Part shown: piece by piece, positions 51,121 through 63,920 of the stretch | Numbering within the stretch: the stretch's first letter is position 1 | Layout: each line of letters starts with the position of its first letter | DNA from: Motacilla alba alba | Taxonomy: Eukaryota; Chordata; Aves; Passeriformes; Motacillidae | Direction of reading: 5' to 3' | Assembly: GCF_015832195.1 (NCBI RefSeq) | Contig: NC_052017.1 | Location: 53,970,152-54,034,151 of the forward strand | Length of the DNA: 64,000 nucleotides | The notes under the pieces: generated by a model | What the model saw: only the letters and a program-made list of their open reading frames with translations | Database searches by the model: none | What the model was told of the DNA's origin: nothing | Translations under genes and position numbers: made by a program

Positions 51121-54100
51121 TTGATACATGGTAAAATAGAGTACTCTGGAAAGAAGATAGATTTTATACTGAATTACAGATTTGTCCAAGTAGCCTTTTA
51201 TTATGTTAAGCTTCTTTTAATTTAATAGTTATTTTAATTCATACTACGTAGTTCTGTAAAAAACCTAGCAGTAAATAGTACCTAAAGTGTTTATCAACAA
51301 GAGACAGCACTGCTCAATGCTGTGACAAGTAACAGCCCTTTACAATAAAGAATATCTTCCAGGTGATACAGAAAATGTTTTCTTTTCAGCAATTTCTTTG
51401 ATATGTTAGCAATAGAATGACGAAATTCCAGTATTAATTAGAGCTGCATTAATAATTGTCCTTTTAAATTGTTGTTGTTGTCATTGTTATTATTACTATA
51501 TTTGTTATTAATTACCCTGTGCTCCAGTTTCAATATTTTTAATGTTCTTGCCTCTCACTAAATTGGAGTGATATATTTGGGTTTTGTATGTCATTCATGT
51601 GCTGACCTTTCCTGGAAAGATGTATTGTGTTTACATCCTGTATGTGACATGATAAAAAAATCAAACTCTTCTGTTCTGGCTGGAAAGCTGTACATTCATG
51701 ATTACTAGCAAATAGGACATCCAATCACAACTTTTGTGGAGGGAAGGTGGTCTTTAAATTCTGAGTGGATGCAACAGATTTTCTAATCCATCAGGAAGGA
51801 AGAGCTGGTTAAATGGAAACTATTTGGTTTTAGTTTTCATCATTAACTTTCTTTAGGTCTTGTCAGTCTCACAGCCAACAATGCTGTGGCTCTTTTTCTT
51901 ACTTCCAGTGCTAAGATATGCTTAAATGCTACAAATTTAAAAGAAAACCGAAACTAAACATACCCAAGAATCAGTAGTACTGAAAAGGCCTAATGCTGCT
52001 GTCGGGGTATGTAAGGCCTGTGGTTATAGATTGCTAGATCCTTAAACACTGAACCTTCTTATCTCACTGAGTGCATGTGTCTTTACCAGCTATATAATAC
52101 TGAATGTATGATGAGACCAGAGAGTAGAAAGGTGATAGGCTACATTGTTCAAAGCAACAAACTATTATTTGGGACATTGTTGGGAAGAGCTGTGTCGACT
52201 TTTGCAAAAATGGATGTTGGTTTGGGTTGTTGGCATGCCTTTCTTGCTCTTATGTAATTAAACAGGATTATTTACTAGATTTTTGGTGATTTGTATACTG
52301 AGTTTGATCAGGTGAGCACTGATTTTTGGTGCTGGAGTCTGGTAGAATATGCATAGTGCTATCAAACAAACTTTTGCTATTAACACTTTCCTCGAGTTTC
52401 TTGCATCTTATAAAACTCTGACTCATTTTGCTGACTTTTACAGAATAGATGAAAGAAATTATGAAATTATAAAGGAAGCATCAGCGCTGTCTTGCAAAAT
52501 TTCATTTCAGAGGGATACAACATTGGTGAAAGGACAGCTACCTTTCATTCTCCCTCAAGAAGCTGCATCTCATTTAACAAAATTCATGGCTTTAATGAAG
52601 ATACTTGGAGCACTGGTTTCAGAGCCACTGGATGTTTTCATTTGATAGATCAGAAAGTAAAAGGAGTGTACCAGTAAACACTGTAAAGGGACAACATTAA
52701 ATATGTGACAGTCTTTCAAAAAGTACTCTTAAAAACCTGTATTTAATAGTTTGAAAGATGTGCATAGTCAGCAAAACAGTATTTTCATCTTATGAATTTT
52801 CATTAGTCTGTTAGATGACAAAAGTATATCTGTCTTCACTAATAATGAGTTTACTGTAGAAAATGTGTACACCAGATGCCATTTTTCAGAATTCACAGGG
52901 CTGAGGGCTTTTTATGCTAATTTTTTTCTGGTATTTTTAGAAAGGTCTAGTTTTGTTGCCATTGAAACAGATAATATCTCTCAGGTTCAGTAGGAGCTGG
53001 CCCTTACTCATGGATTTTTCAGTGTCACATCACACAACAATTGATAATGAGGGAAAAGTCATATGACTCTATCATGTTTACATATTTCAGATGTTTGTGG
53101 CCTGTTAATAACCTAGACTGAGGGAGATCCATATTAAAATTATTATTTTGAATGAAGTGTCAGAACTCATAACAGCATGTATGGCGAAATATTTACATCA
53201 TGTTTTACTACTTTGACATTTTCTTACACATTTCCCTGAACAGCAGTTCTTGATGATGTACAGTGCTAACCAAGCACAACAGATCTAATAGATTTTAGGG
53301 TTTAGGGTAGGAGTTGTAAAGCTGCACAGTAGTATAGTTATGAACATAGTGTTTGAGCAATGTGTTTCCCTGACATTTGTGGTGTGCTTAGTCCTAGTGA
53401 CAAAACATCATGTGTATGAATAAAACTGGACATGAAATCAGCTAAGGAGGTTCTCACCCTTCCAACTGTGCTTTGCTGCTCCAGGAATACCAGAGATTTT
53501 TTAATAACTAAAAATTGTTACTATATGGTCACCTATTCAGCTGGACTGTGATGAAGAACCAAGTTTCTATACCTTCAATTTTTACCACAATAGCTCAGAC
53601 CAAAGAAGATATGAAATTAAAAGATAACTTCTGTGCCTTCATGTGACTTCACAGTACAAGGGATCCTCCCAGGAGGAGACTGGTATGCATGAAAGAGCAA
53701 CTTCCATCTAGTTTCTGCCAAGTATTTGCTGATCCTCCTCTTCAGACAAGAGATGAAGAAATTTGCTCCTGAGTACAATCTTCTTTCCTCTGTGGAAGCA
53801 TTGATCACTTAATGCCTTGGTCCACAGAAAACAGTCAACTTCTGATATCCCCGTGCCTACCACTTGAGCACAGAATGAAGTTAGCTTCTGTTGTGTTATG
53901 TATGAAATAATATGTTGTAATGACACTTTAGGGTAGTATCTTTTGCTAAAAGTATTAAAGTGTAGTAAATAAAATAAAAAACTATTAAAAGTATTTAAAT
54001 ACAAAAGTATTAAAATGTATGCATAATATTTTCTTAAAGGACACAACATCAAGCTACTACTCAAGAAATTTCTGTTGTTCTATAAGTAATTAAATCTGAG

Positions 54101-55884
54101 GTTAAATCCACTGATACTCACCCTGCCCTTGTCTGGCCCTTGTTTTGATTGGCAGCTTTGATTCCAAAGCAGGGGAAGAGGTTGCCTTTCCTTGGAGCAT
54201 CAAATATGGTCCCAAACCAGCAGTGGCTGCTCCTTCATACCTGCTGTTACCCAGCAGCTTTTCAGATACCACCTTGGTGGGTCTATTCCTGTGCTCAGAC
54301 TTTGATCAATTAATGGATCTGAGAGCTGTACGTGACTTGTTTCTGATCAAATTAGTGTAAAAGCAAGCTTCTGTTTGTTGTATCCATAAAGTGAATTCAG
54401 TCTGCTCTCTAGGCTCACACAGGCCTCACACATTTTTACCTTAACAATTCTTAAATATTTCCAGGAGGTTAAACAGTTGCTCTCATCTTATAGTGCACTA
54501 CAATTGAGAGATGGGGGTGGGGGTGGTTGATGATCCCATTCTAAAGGCCTACAGTTCCCTTCAAGAAGCTGAGAGAAGTGAGTTTGGTGGGTGTGAGCTG
54601 CATTGTATTCTATGTACTGATGAGACAAGTATTTTTTCAGAATCACAATTTTGACTTAACATGGCTGCAGCTATGATGGATTTTAAGCATCAGACAGCAC
54701 CTATCAAACTGAATTTCTTGTGATCCTCTGTGTCTGAATTCTCTGAGCAATGAAGTTGCTGATGGCAAATCCTTTACTGATACGAGACATCCTTTAAGTG
54801 GAGTTACAACAGCTTATACCTTCTGCCTTCTAAAATATTCACATGTTTCACATGCACCCTTTGGATTCTGTTTTTCACATGGAAAATATGAAACTCCAAA
54901 GCAGTCAGTCATATTTTGAAGCCATCAGTCATATTTTGCTTCTGATTTTTCCATATGGTGTAGTTGTATGTGAGAAAATGTGACTGCAAGCTGATACTCA
55001 TGTAGTTTCCAACTGCTTAAATAAATTAATTGAAAAATATTGGAAACTGGCAAATGTGGACTCTTTCAAAAATTTTCAGGCTATTGAAGGTGTCCTGAAC
55101 AGCATCTTTTTAGCAATAAGTATGTGGGTAGCACAGGTTTCTTTGCAAATCCTAGGAACTGTGAAGTCCAACTTGTGGTACAGTCAGAGATAAAGTAACA
55201 AAATCCATTGTTTTCTCTGTTCTGAGAAGGTTGTTGGTGTAAAAGAAAGAAAGATAATTTTGATGTATTTGCCAAAGAAAGAGTCAAGATTTCGCAGTAG
55301 ACTGCAAGATGCACTAATCAAGCAAAACAAAGTGACTAACATCATTATATTTTAATCATTATTTGCTTGCAAAATGTAAAAATTTTATAATACTTGGGAA
55401 ATTGTTTGCAAACATAGTAAACGACTTATCTAAGGGTAGAACTTTCTTCAGGTCTAGACTGGCCTCATTTGAGTGGTTTCCAGTGGAAGTTCATCAGTAT
55501 TGATTATACTGATGACTGCTATCATCTGGATTAATAGAATATGATTCTTTGTGTTTCAGATTAGGCCATAGGCCCAGCTGACTTGAACTGCACCTTAGCA
55601 GTAAAATATACCTGTCTTTCTTTGGGTGGAGTTCTTCCCTGTACAAATGACTGATAAAATAAACCCAGAAATTCTAGCCTAGAGAGTACACTATGGAAAC
55701 CTCCTTTGCCAGGCCCTCGTTTTACATGAATCTGTGCATGCTTGCAAAATGTGACACTATTAATTAGATAGGTCCTGAAATTGCTTTTAGTTGTTGTTAG
55801 ACATACTACATTCATGTTTCAAGGCATTAAACATAACTGGCTTGTGTTTTCACTTCCATGCTGGTTTTTTTTCTTCTTTTACAG

Positions 55885-55939
55885 GCAGAGGGTTCCAGAC
55901 TCCAGAGAGAACTGAGAGGATATTTAGCAGCCATTAAAG
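55885..55939 (+). CDS. AMPH: Amphiphysin exon 3 (N-BAR domain, helix 1)
   Basis: This 55-bp exon encodes AEGSRLQRELRGYLAAIK plus the first base of a glycine codon. The acceptor is a strong T-rich tract ending TTTTACAG and the donor is GTGATT, a weaker donor than those of the neighbouring exons. It starts in phase 0 and ends in phase 1, which matches the exons at 41526 and 62267. The peptide continues helix 1 of the BAR domain, which builds the antiparallel dimer that binds curved membrane. RELRGYLAAIK identifies amphiphysin rather than BIN1. The serine in AEGSRL is threonine in the mammalian amphiphysins I recall, a mild substitution. Its length is not a multiple of three, so skipping it alone would shift the frame. 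Confidence 0.96.
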
Positions 55940-57973
55940 GTGATTTTAAAGTTTTATATCTTGCTTTCACAAAGCAAACTTTTTTCAAAAATTGAGACAA
56001 GTAAGCTTGTTTAAAGTATACAAAGACAAATACAAGTAAGATTCCCTCTAACCTGATGCTAGGGATTCTGCACCTTCAATGTCAACTCATGTATTGCATC
56101 CTGGACTGTCCTTTGTGTGCATCCTCCGCTGCCCAGATTCTCATGTGGCATTCATTTTTTAGCACCCACAAAGTCTACACACCTTCTTATTCATCTTTGC
56201 AAATGCTAGAATATGAAGTATCTCATGCAAGGCAAGGGATTGCTTGATCTTCACAAATGGAACATTTCCAGGTTATTACTAGTTGGATGACGAGCTTCCT
56301 CCAAAACCACATTCCCTGTGATAATGTGATTTCTCATGTATTTCTGGCTGCTTAATCATTTTTTTTTAAGTTCAAAAGTCAAATGATGTGATGTCTCTTG
56401 ATACTGCATTGAAAATCTAAGTAACAGAAGTCACTAACCAGTGCTTAAATATCAGAGACAAGTAAACAGTCATTTAAATCCTACTAGACATTTGTAAATC
56501 CAGCACACTCAACAGAGCACTGAATGCAAAGTGTTCTCTTTCTCATGCCACTGCTCTTTGGAGGAATTGGAGGCTAAAGGAAAAGGAATAAGAGTTGGTG
56601 ACTGATTGAGAGACAGTAGCTTCTTGAGAGAAATATAAATATATGATAAATATGTATGTGTGTGTATTTTTTTTTTACCCAGCTCCAATCCAGTAGGGAA
56701 AATTTTGCAAATTAGTATTAACATCCCTGAAACTCACTGTCATAATAACATCATCAGCTGTTCACAGGCAGGTAACAAAGCTCTTTTTGATGCAAATTAT
56801 AAAATGGGAAGCGAAGCAGTAGCTTACTGTCTTTGACCATCTATTGTTTTCTGGATGGGCCGCCCAAGGAAAATTACATACCAGACAAATTTGTGCTAAT
56901 GTCTTTTGTTCTTAGAGGAAATTAGAGCATCGGTCTTTTGTGAGGAATACACTGAATGCTAATTTTGCTTTCACAGTTTTTACTCTTCCCCACACACATT
57001 GCATAGTGGTTATTCAGAAGCAGTAGGATGATGCTGTTTGTTTGCTAGATGTCTTATTTGTCACATAAACTGACTGTTTACATGCTGCCTTGATTTCTGT
57101 ATTGGTTATAACACTCCTCTCTGTTTCATCTTCTTTCTCCATCCTTCTCTTTTTTTCCTCATACTCTACACTCAGGGTCCTTTTGCTCTTCTACTCTCTA
57201 ATGGACTACTTTTTTCACCAAGTTTTGTGTTAATCTTGGCGTAAAATTTTCCATTGATTTAGTTTTGCCTTTTTAGCAATGCTTTTCTGTTAAGCATTGT
57301 TTTCTTGTTGCTGCCTTGATGTAATTTGGACTGACTTTCTTACTCAGAATGAGAAGTGTTTGCTAGCACCTTATTATCTACAGGTCTTAAAAAAGATCCA
57401 GTCAAAAGCACTCATGAGAGCCTTAAAAATGTCAAAGGCAACAAGCCAGCAGTGGGCGTCCTTGGCACACATATTGGCACACATTGCTGCTGTGGAGTGA
57501 GTACACAACCCAAGACAGTAGAGCACAATACACAGCTCTGGCTGAGGCTTCCTCAAAAATGACTAGGTCAGTAGTGCCAAAGACCAGATTTTAGATGACT
57601 GAAGCACCTCCTACAGTGTCTTTGTTGCAATTCTTTGAATGGCTGCTATAATTAAAAGATTTTTGAGATATCTATGCACAAAAACATGGTAACCCTCATA
57701 TTTAGGAACTTGAGTGGGATTTTTGCACCAAAGATGTCAGAGACTTGTAGTCATGCTGTCATTGGGGGCTCATTTTGCAGGAAAAAAGGTCAATCATATG
57801 ACCGCATATATTGGAAAATAACACACTTGACATCCTAATACTCTTGGATGTATGAGAGAAGCGGGTCATTTTAAATGGTTTTGGGATTTTAACTTCAGTA
57901 ATAAGTTTTGTTTTGCTGCATGACTTCTGAGTGACTTGATATTGGAAGTAGGAAGTACAAATCCAGGTATGAT

Positions 57974-58500
57974 TTCATAGAATTATAGAAGGGTTTGGGT
58001 TGGAAGGGACCTTATAGATTACCTAGTTGAAAACCCCCTGCCATAGTCAGGGATGCCACTCACTAGACCACGTTACTCAGAGCCCCATCCAACCTGACCT
58101 TGAACACTTCCAAGGATGGGGCATCCACTTCTTTGGGCTGCCTGTTCCAGTGTTTTTAACTACTCTCTGAGTAAAAAAATTCCTCCTAACATCTAATCTA
58201 AACCTCTCCTCTTCTAGTTTCAAACCATTTATTCCCCTTTGTCCTACCACCTCTACCTGTGTAAAAAGTTGCTCTCCCTCTTTTTCAGTAAGCTCCCATT
58301 AAGTACTGTCAAGCCAAAAGGAGGTCTCCTCAGAGCCTTTTCTCCAGGCTGAACAATCCCAGCTGTCTCAGTCTGTCTTTGTAGGAGAGGTTCTCCGTTG
58401 CTCTGAACATCTTTGTGGCCTTCTCTGGGCCTGCCCTAACAGGTCCACATCTTTCTTGTGCTGTGGACTCCAGATGTAGACACAATACTACAGGTGAGGA
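57974..58500 (-). mobile_element. CR1 LINE 3' end, antisense
   Basis: It opens with TTCATAGAATTATAGAA, the complement of the terminal ATTCTATR octamers of CR1. GGGTTGGAAGGGACCTTATA, CCATCCAACCTGACCTTGAA, TCTCCAGGCTGAACAATCCC and a CTCCAGATGTAGACACAATA block follow in the canonical order. It is 5'-truncated near 58500, as usual for CR1. Moderate divergence suggests intermediate age. Confidence 0.93.
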
Positions 58501-61500
58501 TTTAAACAAGGAAGAGTAAATTAAGCCTTATTATGATCCTCTGTCCTTTCATTTTAATATACTTCACAATTTGAGGTTTAGTATCACACATTCTTAAAAG
58601 AATTTTTGCTGTATTCAGACTCCTCCTCTTGATCACTGATGCTTCTTAGTCTTAGCTGGACCTTGATCTTTCTTGTTGGTTATTTAAGGACTCAGAGGAA
58701 CCATGCCATAAAGCTGTCAAACTTGTGAATGGCTTTTATGTGCCATTTTATTTCACCTGCATGATAGTTTAATGTCTGCTGTGTATCAGTGGTGTTTGTA
58801 CTGATGAGACTGTGTGCTATCCCCCATAGCTTTAGTCATCTCATGCCTCAGTCTTGTGTATCTTCCAGACTCCTTGGCAATATGTATCTGGGTTTTATAC
58901 TTCATGATTTGTTTTTAAGCTTTTGAGAGCTGTGAGGGACTTGAATGGTTTTATGGGCCAATTGTTATAGAAACCCTAAATCAGTCACCCATTCTCTACC
59001 CCAAGCTCTTTGCAAGTACCTGTGCAGATGGGGAAGAATAAACCTGGATCTTCATGCAGGTGGCAAGGTGACAGAGGTAACAAGTAGTCCTGCATGAGGA
59101 AAAGAAAGCACCATACACTTCGGGTGGCTTAATGTAGTGATAAAGAGTAACTGGTGTACTCTTTAAGGGGAAGTAGATTTTTCAAATCTGTAAGCAGTTC
59201 TGTTGCCTAGTTGTCAGTCTGTGGCTGACAGAACTGCGCATATCCTTCAGACACAGAAATCTTAAAATCAGTCATGTAATTTCTTAAAATCCATAAAACT
59301 ATTCATCATCTTTCTGCAAAATTTATTCATAAATAATGAAACTATTGACTTGTTCCAGTGAAAACTCTAATAGATTACTAGCAATAACAAATACAACCCT
59401 TATGGCAGGGCAGGTTATTTCCCTGAAGAACCACATAAGTAATATTAAGAGCCAGACCAAGATGTCTCATCCCATCAGGAAAATGGAAATTTCTCCATCA
59501 TTCAGGCTAGATTACCCTGCAGGGGAGTGAGAAGACCCCACAGTATATGAGTTTAACAGCCAACATGCTGTTCCAGGTCTGTCTCATTCTCCATGGGAGC
59601 TTGAGTACATTGGACTCTGATGCTAAAGAGTCGCCTACCCTCCCCCTTCTCTGGTGTGCTTAATGGGAGTGTGTCTCTGCACTGCCACCCCCAGGATCCC
59701 TATCACAAAGAGGCCTCTAGAATTTTTTGGAGGCTCCAGGAACAGGGACTCTTTCCCGTAGAAATAGGGATCATTTAATCTGAGAAGCTCAATCTTCAGT
59801 AACTGGATTATTTAGCAAGTTTTTTCTTAAGTGATTCAAATATTTTGGCACTTTTAGCTATTAAATAAAGGACCCAATTACCAAGTACTACTGAATGAAA
59901 CAATTGATACTAAATATAAATTTCAAACTGTTCGTCAGCAGTAAAAATTCTTTTCACATTTCTTAGTACTTTTCATATTTCTTAGTTCTTTAATGACTTG
60001 CTTTTAGCAATTTATCTTTCTCAGTGATAGCAGTTAAAAACAGTCAAGAGAGAAAGCCTGCAGTCTATGACTAAGAGACTAATCCTCTTAAATTTAGTGC
60101 TGAATAACACATAAAAGGTATCAGTATGTAAGGAATAACTCTATGTGAAAACCTGCCAAACAAAAAAAAAAAATCATTGGACACTGTAAGTTTATGTCCA
60201 GAGGTATGAAAAAGAATGGGAATTCACTGGATTGGTATTTACCTTTTCCCTCATTTGGTGTATTGCAGTAAACCTGGTATAGATGCAGTCAGAGGGAGTA
60301 GGATGGATGATATTAGCCTGGAAATTTCAGATTGAAGCCCCTCACTGAAAAAGCGAAATACTTTACTGCCCACTTGCCTGACACTGCAGCTGGATTTGAC
60401 TGATGTTTTTCACAGAAATGTGGTGGAATGAAGGATTATGCAATTCTCAGAAGAGAAAAAAAGTGTAAAAGTTTGTGCAGTTTTGATATAACTCAAGCAT
60501 GGCACATTAGGTGTGTTTTACTTATTCTGTTAAGCAGATATATGCCTGAGTCCTGTAGTACTTAAGAAAGAAAGTCTAGGAAAAGGTGTCAGCATGGTCT
60601 GTGACCGAGATGAGTGCAAGCTGCAGGAGGGATTATCTAGCAGCTATGCTAGCCTACCTGCCGGAGGAGCCTCTGCCACAGGTTTAGCACTCAGAGTGCT
60701 TAAGGGCAGAATTCAGGTATCAGAAAGGATCAAGTGTGAGCAGGGATGAACAAACCCTTCTGGTTTGCACGTTCACCCTGATTGGAGAGAAGCAACCTTC
60801 TTAAGCAAAGAGATATTCTATTGGTTTTGCCTTATCTCTTGAGTTGATTAATTTGCAGTGACATCAAAGATTTTAAACGAGTCCTGCCTGAAAATATACG
60901 TGAAGATCATCTGTATTTTATTGTAATTTGGTAACTTCTAAGGAAAAAAAATGTACTTTTTATTCAGGAGAACACTTTCTTAGCTGGAGATACATCATCC
61001 TAAGAATTAACCATGAGAAGGAGAAAAGGAAGAAATACATCTTAATTCTTGTGCTATCCTTATAGTGTAAGATGAGCTCTGTCATTAAAAACCACCCCCA
61101 AGACAATATCTGAAGACATCAGATAATTTTGTTTTGGCTCAATACCTTTTGATTTAAGGGTGAAAGCTTGTACCCACTAAACACCAGTATTTCCTTTTTA
61201 CTTGCTCTCCCCCATGCCATTCTCTCTTTTGTACTCAAGGACTGAGAACAAGCATGTACTTTCAGCTTTTTTAGTATCTGTTTTCTATCCTATCCATTCC
61301 ATAGACTACGATTTTCTTTTAAGTGTGCATCCCTGTATTTATTTTACTCTCATATTAACAGCATGTGTTTTGGGGAGTGCATGATAGAATACCAACTGAC
61401 TAGGTGAAGTCTGGTCTTCTGCACATTCAAGTTTCACATTAGTTTTCCTTTTCTATTTGGGAATGTTTCTTTGTGCAGAAAACAAAAATATTCATGTTAT

Positions 61501-61944
61501 TCCTATATTCATTCACTGAGCAGTTAAATCTGAAGATCATACTTAGAGATATTTTCAAGATAGCAAACAGATTTTGACTAGAAAAAAAATGTGCTTTTTT
61601 AAGGAAAAAAAAAGTTAATGCCAAGTAAGAAATTCAAGTATTGGGATTTTCCAAAGAAGTTGAAATAAAAGTTGTCATTTTAAAATTACTTATTCTGAAC
61701 TTTTAGAATGTTAGGTGAGATGAGTTTGGTTTCACTGGATTCAGAACCATCTTCAGAATCTAATGGATTCATGCTGCATCAAAATGCAAACCACAATGCC
61801 TTCACTGAGGGTGTTTATTTATTCATTGGGGTCAAACTTATCTCACTGAAGATAGATTGAGGCCCTTTCTCATAATGTCATTGAAGCTATTTTACATTTA
61901 AACCAGAGTGATAAGCATCAATAGTCCCTGTTCTTGTTCCACCT

Positions 61945-61999
61945 GCCAAAGCAAGAGCCAAAGCAAGAGCCCCAATAGTGACTGATCCAATAGTGACTG
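61945..61999. repeat. Two consecutive short tandem duplications
   Basis: GCCAAAGCAAGA occurs twice (61945-61970), followed directly by two copies of CCAATAGTGACTGA (61972-61999). Both lie in intron 3 near exon 4. Confidence 0.9.
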
Positions 62000-62266
62000 A
62001 AGTTTGGCTTCACACAATCCTCTGCAGGCACCACCTGTTGCAAATGTAAATAGGCACTGGGCTCCACAAACTTCTAAACCTACTGGGTGACCATACAAGA
62101 CTCTTCATAAAACCACATCCATTAGTGTTCTCCCCAAGTTCAGGCATCTCTTTTCTAAATTTGCCAGAGGGAATAGCATGTGGGTACAAGTGGCTGAAAA
62201 TAAAGATATTTAGCAACTACTTCTTGTAGTTTGCACTTACATATTCCTCTTATTGTCTAACTGCAG

Positions 62267-62361
62267 GAATGCAAGATGCCTCAAAGAAGCTTACAGAGTC
62301 TCTCCATGAAGTGTATGAGCCAGACTGGTATGGACGTGAAGACGTGAAAATGATTGGGGAG
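62267..62361 (+). CDS. AMPH: Amphiphysin exon 4 (N-BAR domain, end of helix 1)
   Basis: This 95-bp exon completes the glycine codon split with the exon ending at 55939. It then encodes MQDASKKLTESLHEVYEPDW followed by YGREDVKMIGE, ending on a codon boundary. The acceptor is TCTAACTGCAG, with a branch-point-like CTAAC beside it, and the donor is GTAAGA. The peptide covers about residues 69-100: the end of BAR helix 1 and the linker to helix 2. The YEPDW motif is a hallmark of amphiphysin/BIN proteins. Differences from the mammalian form as I recall it (QDASKK for QEASMK, MIGE for MVGE) are conservative and fit a bird orthologue. There are no stops or frameshifts. The rest of the BAR domain, the clathrin/AP-2 binding region and the SH3 domain are beyond the window. 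Confidence 0.96.
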
Positions 62362-63364
62362 GTAAGATGTATGGAAAGAGGGAAAAAGTATTTTGGATGC
62401 AAATGGATTAATCTGAGCTGTTGAGGAGAAGTGTGCATCCAAAATTCACCTTAATCCTTCATGTCATGTTAAATCCCGTTTTCTCAGCATATAAATTATG
62501 GATCTTGTGAGATGTATCTCCTACTGGCCAGATGCAGCACTTGCAGTGTCTGTTGTATGAACTAGCTGATAACTCAGTGTGAGCAGAATTGGTCCTGACA
62601 GCATCTGACAAGTTTGTACAAAGGTATCTTACATGCAATTTTACAGTCAGGATTCTCAGCTCAAAAGAATGTTAAAAAATTATCAAAGCCGCTTATCCTT
62701 TTGTGTTGTGGAACCACTGTTGAGCCAGTGGTACTAAACAGGATATCTTATGAGACACTCACCTCTCTCAGAGAAGAATATGGAATTTAAAGGCAAATTG
62801 GAGTTCAGGACACAATTTATTTTTACTTTTTACCTTCCACCAGTGATTAGAGAAGAATAGGCTTTTCTAGACAACACAGCAGGAATTTACCTTGAGGGGC
62901 TCTGAATTGCCTGCTTAAAGAGCCTCAGTTCTGGGGGAAGTCTGTCAGCAAATGTGATGGTGGTGACAAGAAAGTGCAAATGATTGTCAGTGAAGCTTTT
63001 AATCACCTGGCATTCAGTTTGCAAGGCCTCTTTGATAATATAGTTAACAGTAAACCTGAATACAGAGCAGTGTACAGATTGCTTTTCTTCTCTGTGGATG
63101 TGTTCTCCTACACTTCTCTGCTGCAAAGGGTTTTGATTTTAAAAGCACCCAACTTCCAAACTGCCTAATTTAAGAGACATACTTTTTTGTTTGATTGATT
63201 TAGGTTTTTTATATTGTTTTATGGGCAACAGGCTTATAGGAAATATTACAAAATCCCCTGAATATTTTTGGTACATAATCTCAAAAGTAGATTTATGCAT
63301 CAATTAGATTGGCAAAAGCTCAGTTAGAGCTTAACCTGGCCACTTCTGTAAGGGATAATAAAAA

Positions 63365-63920
63365 GTGGTTTTATAAATACATTACTATCAAAAAAAAGGA
63401 CCAAGAAAAATTTCCATTCTCTATTGGACATGGTGGGGAATATAGTTACCAAAGATGAGGAAAAGGCTGAGATACTTAACACATTCTTTGCCTCAATTTT
63501 CAGCCATAAAACAGGTCATCCTAAGGACAGATGGCCTCTACAGCTAGTAGACTGGGACAGGGAGCACAATAGATCCCCTGTAAGGTCCTAACTGATGGAA
63601 GCAGTTAGTGACCTGCTGAGCCACTTCGATGATCACAAGCCTGAGGGACCAGATGGGATCCATCCTAAGTGATGAGGGAGCTAGCAGAAGAGCTCACTAA
63701 GCTGCTTTTCATCATTTATCATCAGTCTTGGTTATTTGGGAGGTCCCAGATGAGTGGAAGCTGGCCAATGTAATACCCATCTATAAGAACTGAGAGGAAG
63801 ATCCAGGAAACTACAGATCTCTCAACCTGACATTGATGCCTAGCACAGTTAAGGAGCAAATCATCTTGAGTGCAATTACACAGGACCTACAGGGATGGCC
63901 TGGGGATCAGACCCAGCCAG
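63365..63920 (+). pseudogene. Degenerate CR1 ORF2 fragment
   Basis: The plus strand carries the CR1 region between endonuclease and reverse transcriptase. ACCAAAGATGAGGAAAAGGC encodes TKDEEKAE. An acidic and Ser-rich linker follows, then GAGGGACCAGATGGGATCCA (EGPDGIHP), GTGGAAGCTGGCCAATGTAA (WKLANV), then GAAACTACAGATCTCTCAAC and GGGGATCAGACCCAGCCAGA. Multiple stops and frameshifts make it non-functional. It stops abruptly at 63920 where LTR-like sequence begins. Confidence 0.85.

Larger units (their letters stand above)
41607..55884 (+). other. AMPH: Amphiphysin intron 2
   Basis: A 14,278-bp intron with donor GTCAGT and acceptor TTTTACAG. It contains the solo LTR at 44410-45470, an unassigned GC-richer stretch at 46.7-47.4 kb, and a composite LTR region ending at 51120. 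I see nothing I can assign in 41.9-44.4 kb, 45.5-46.7 kb, 47.45-49.6 kb and 51.2-55.88 kb apart from small duplications. Confidence 0.9.
55940..62266 (+). other. AMPH: Amphiphysin intron 3
   Basis: A 6,327-bp intron with donor GTGATT and acceptor TAACTGCAG. The only recognised element is the CR1 3' end at 57974-58500. A short double tandem duplication lies at 61945-61999, about 270 bp before exon 4. The remainder looks like unique AT-rich intron. Confidence 0.9.

Noticed and set aside
53294..53307. Telomere-like TTTAGGGTTTAGGG
   Set aside because: Only two units, with no array and no subtelomeric context, and the vertebrate unit is TTAGGG; chance is sufficient.
41526..62361. Assignment of the exons to BIN1 or BIN2
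   Set aside because: [22 protein letters not shown] and DWYGREDVK fit amphiphysin; the corresponding BIN1 and BIN2 segments differ at several positions.
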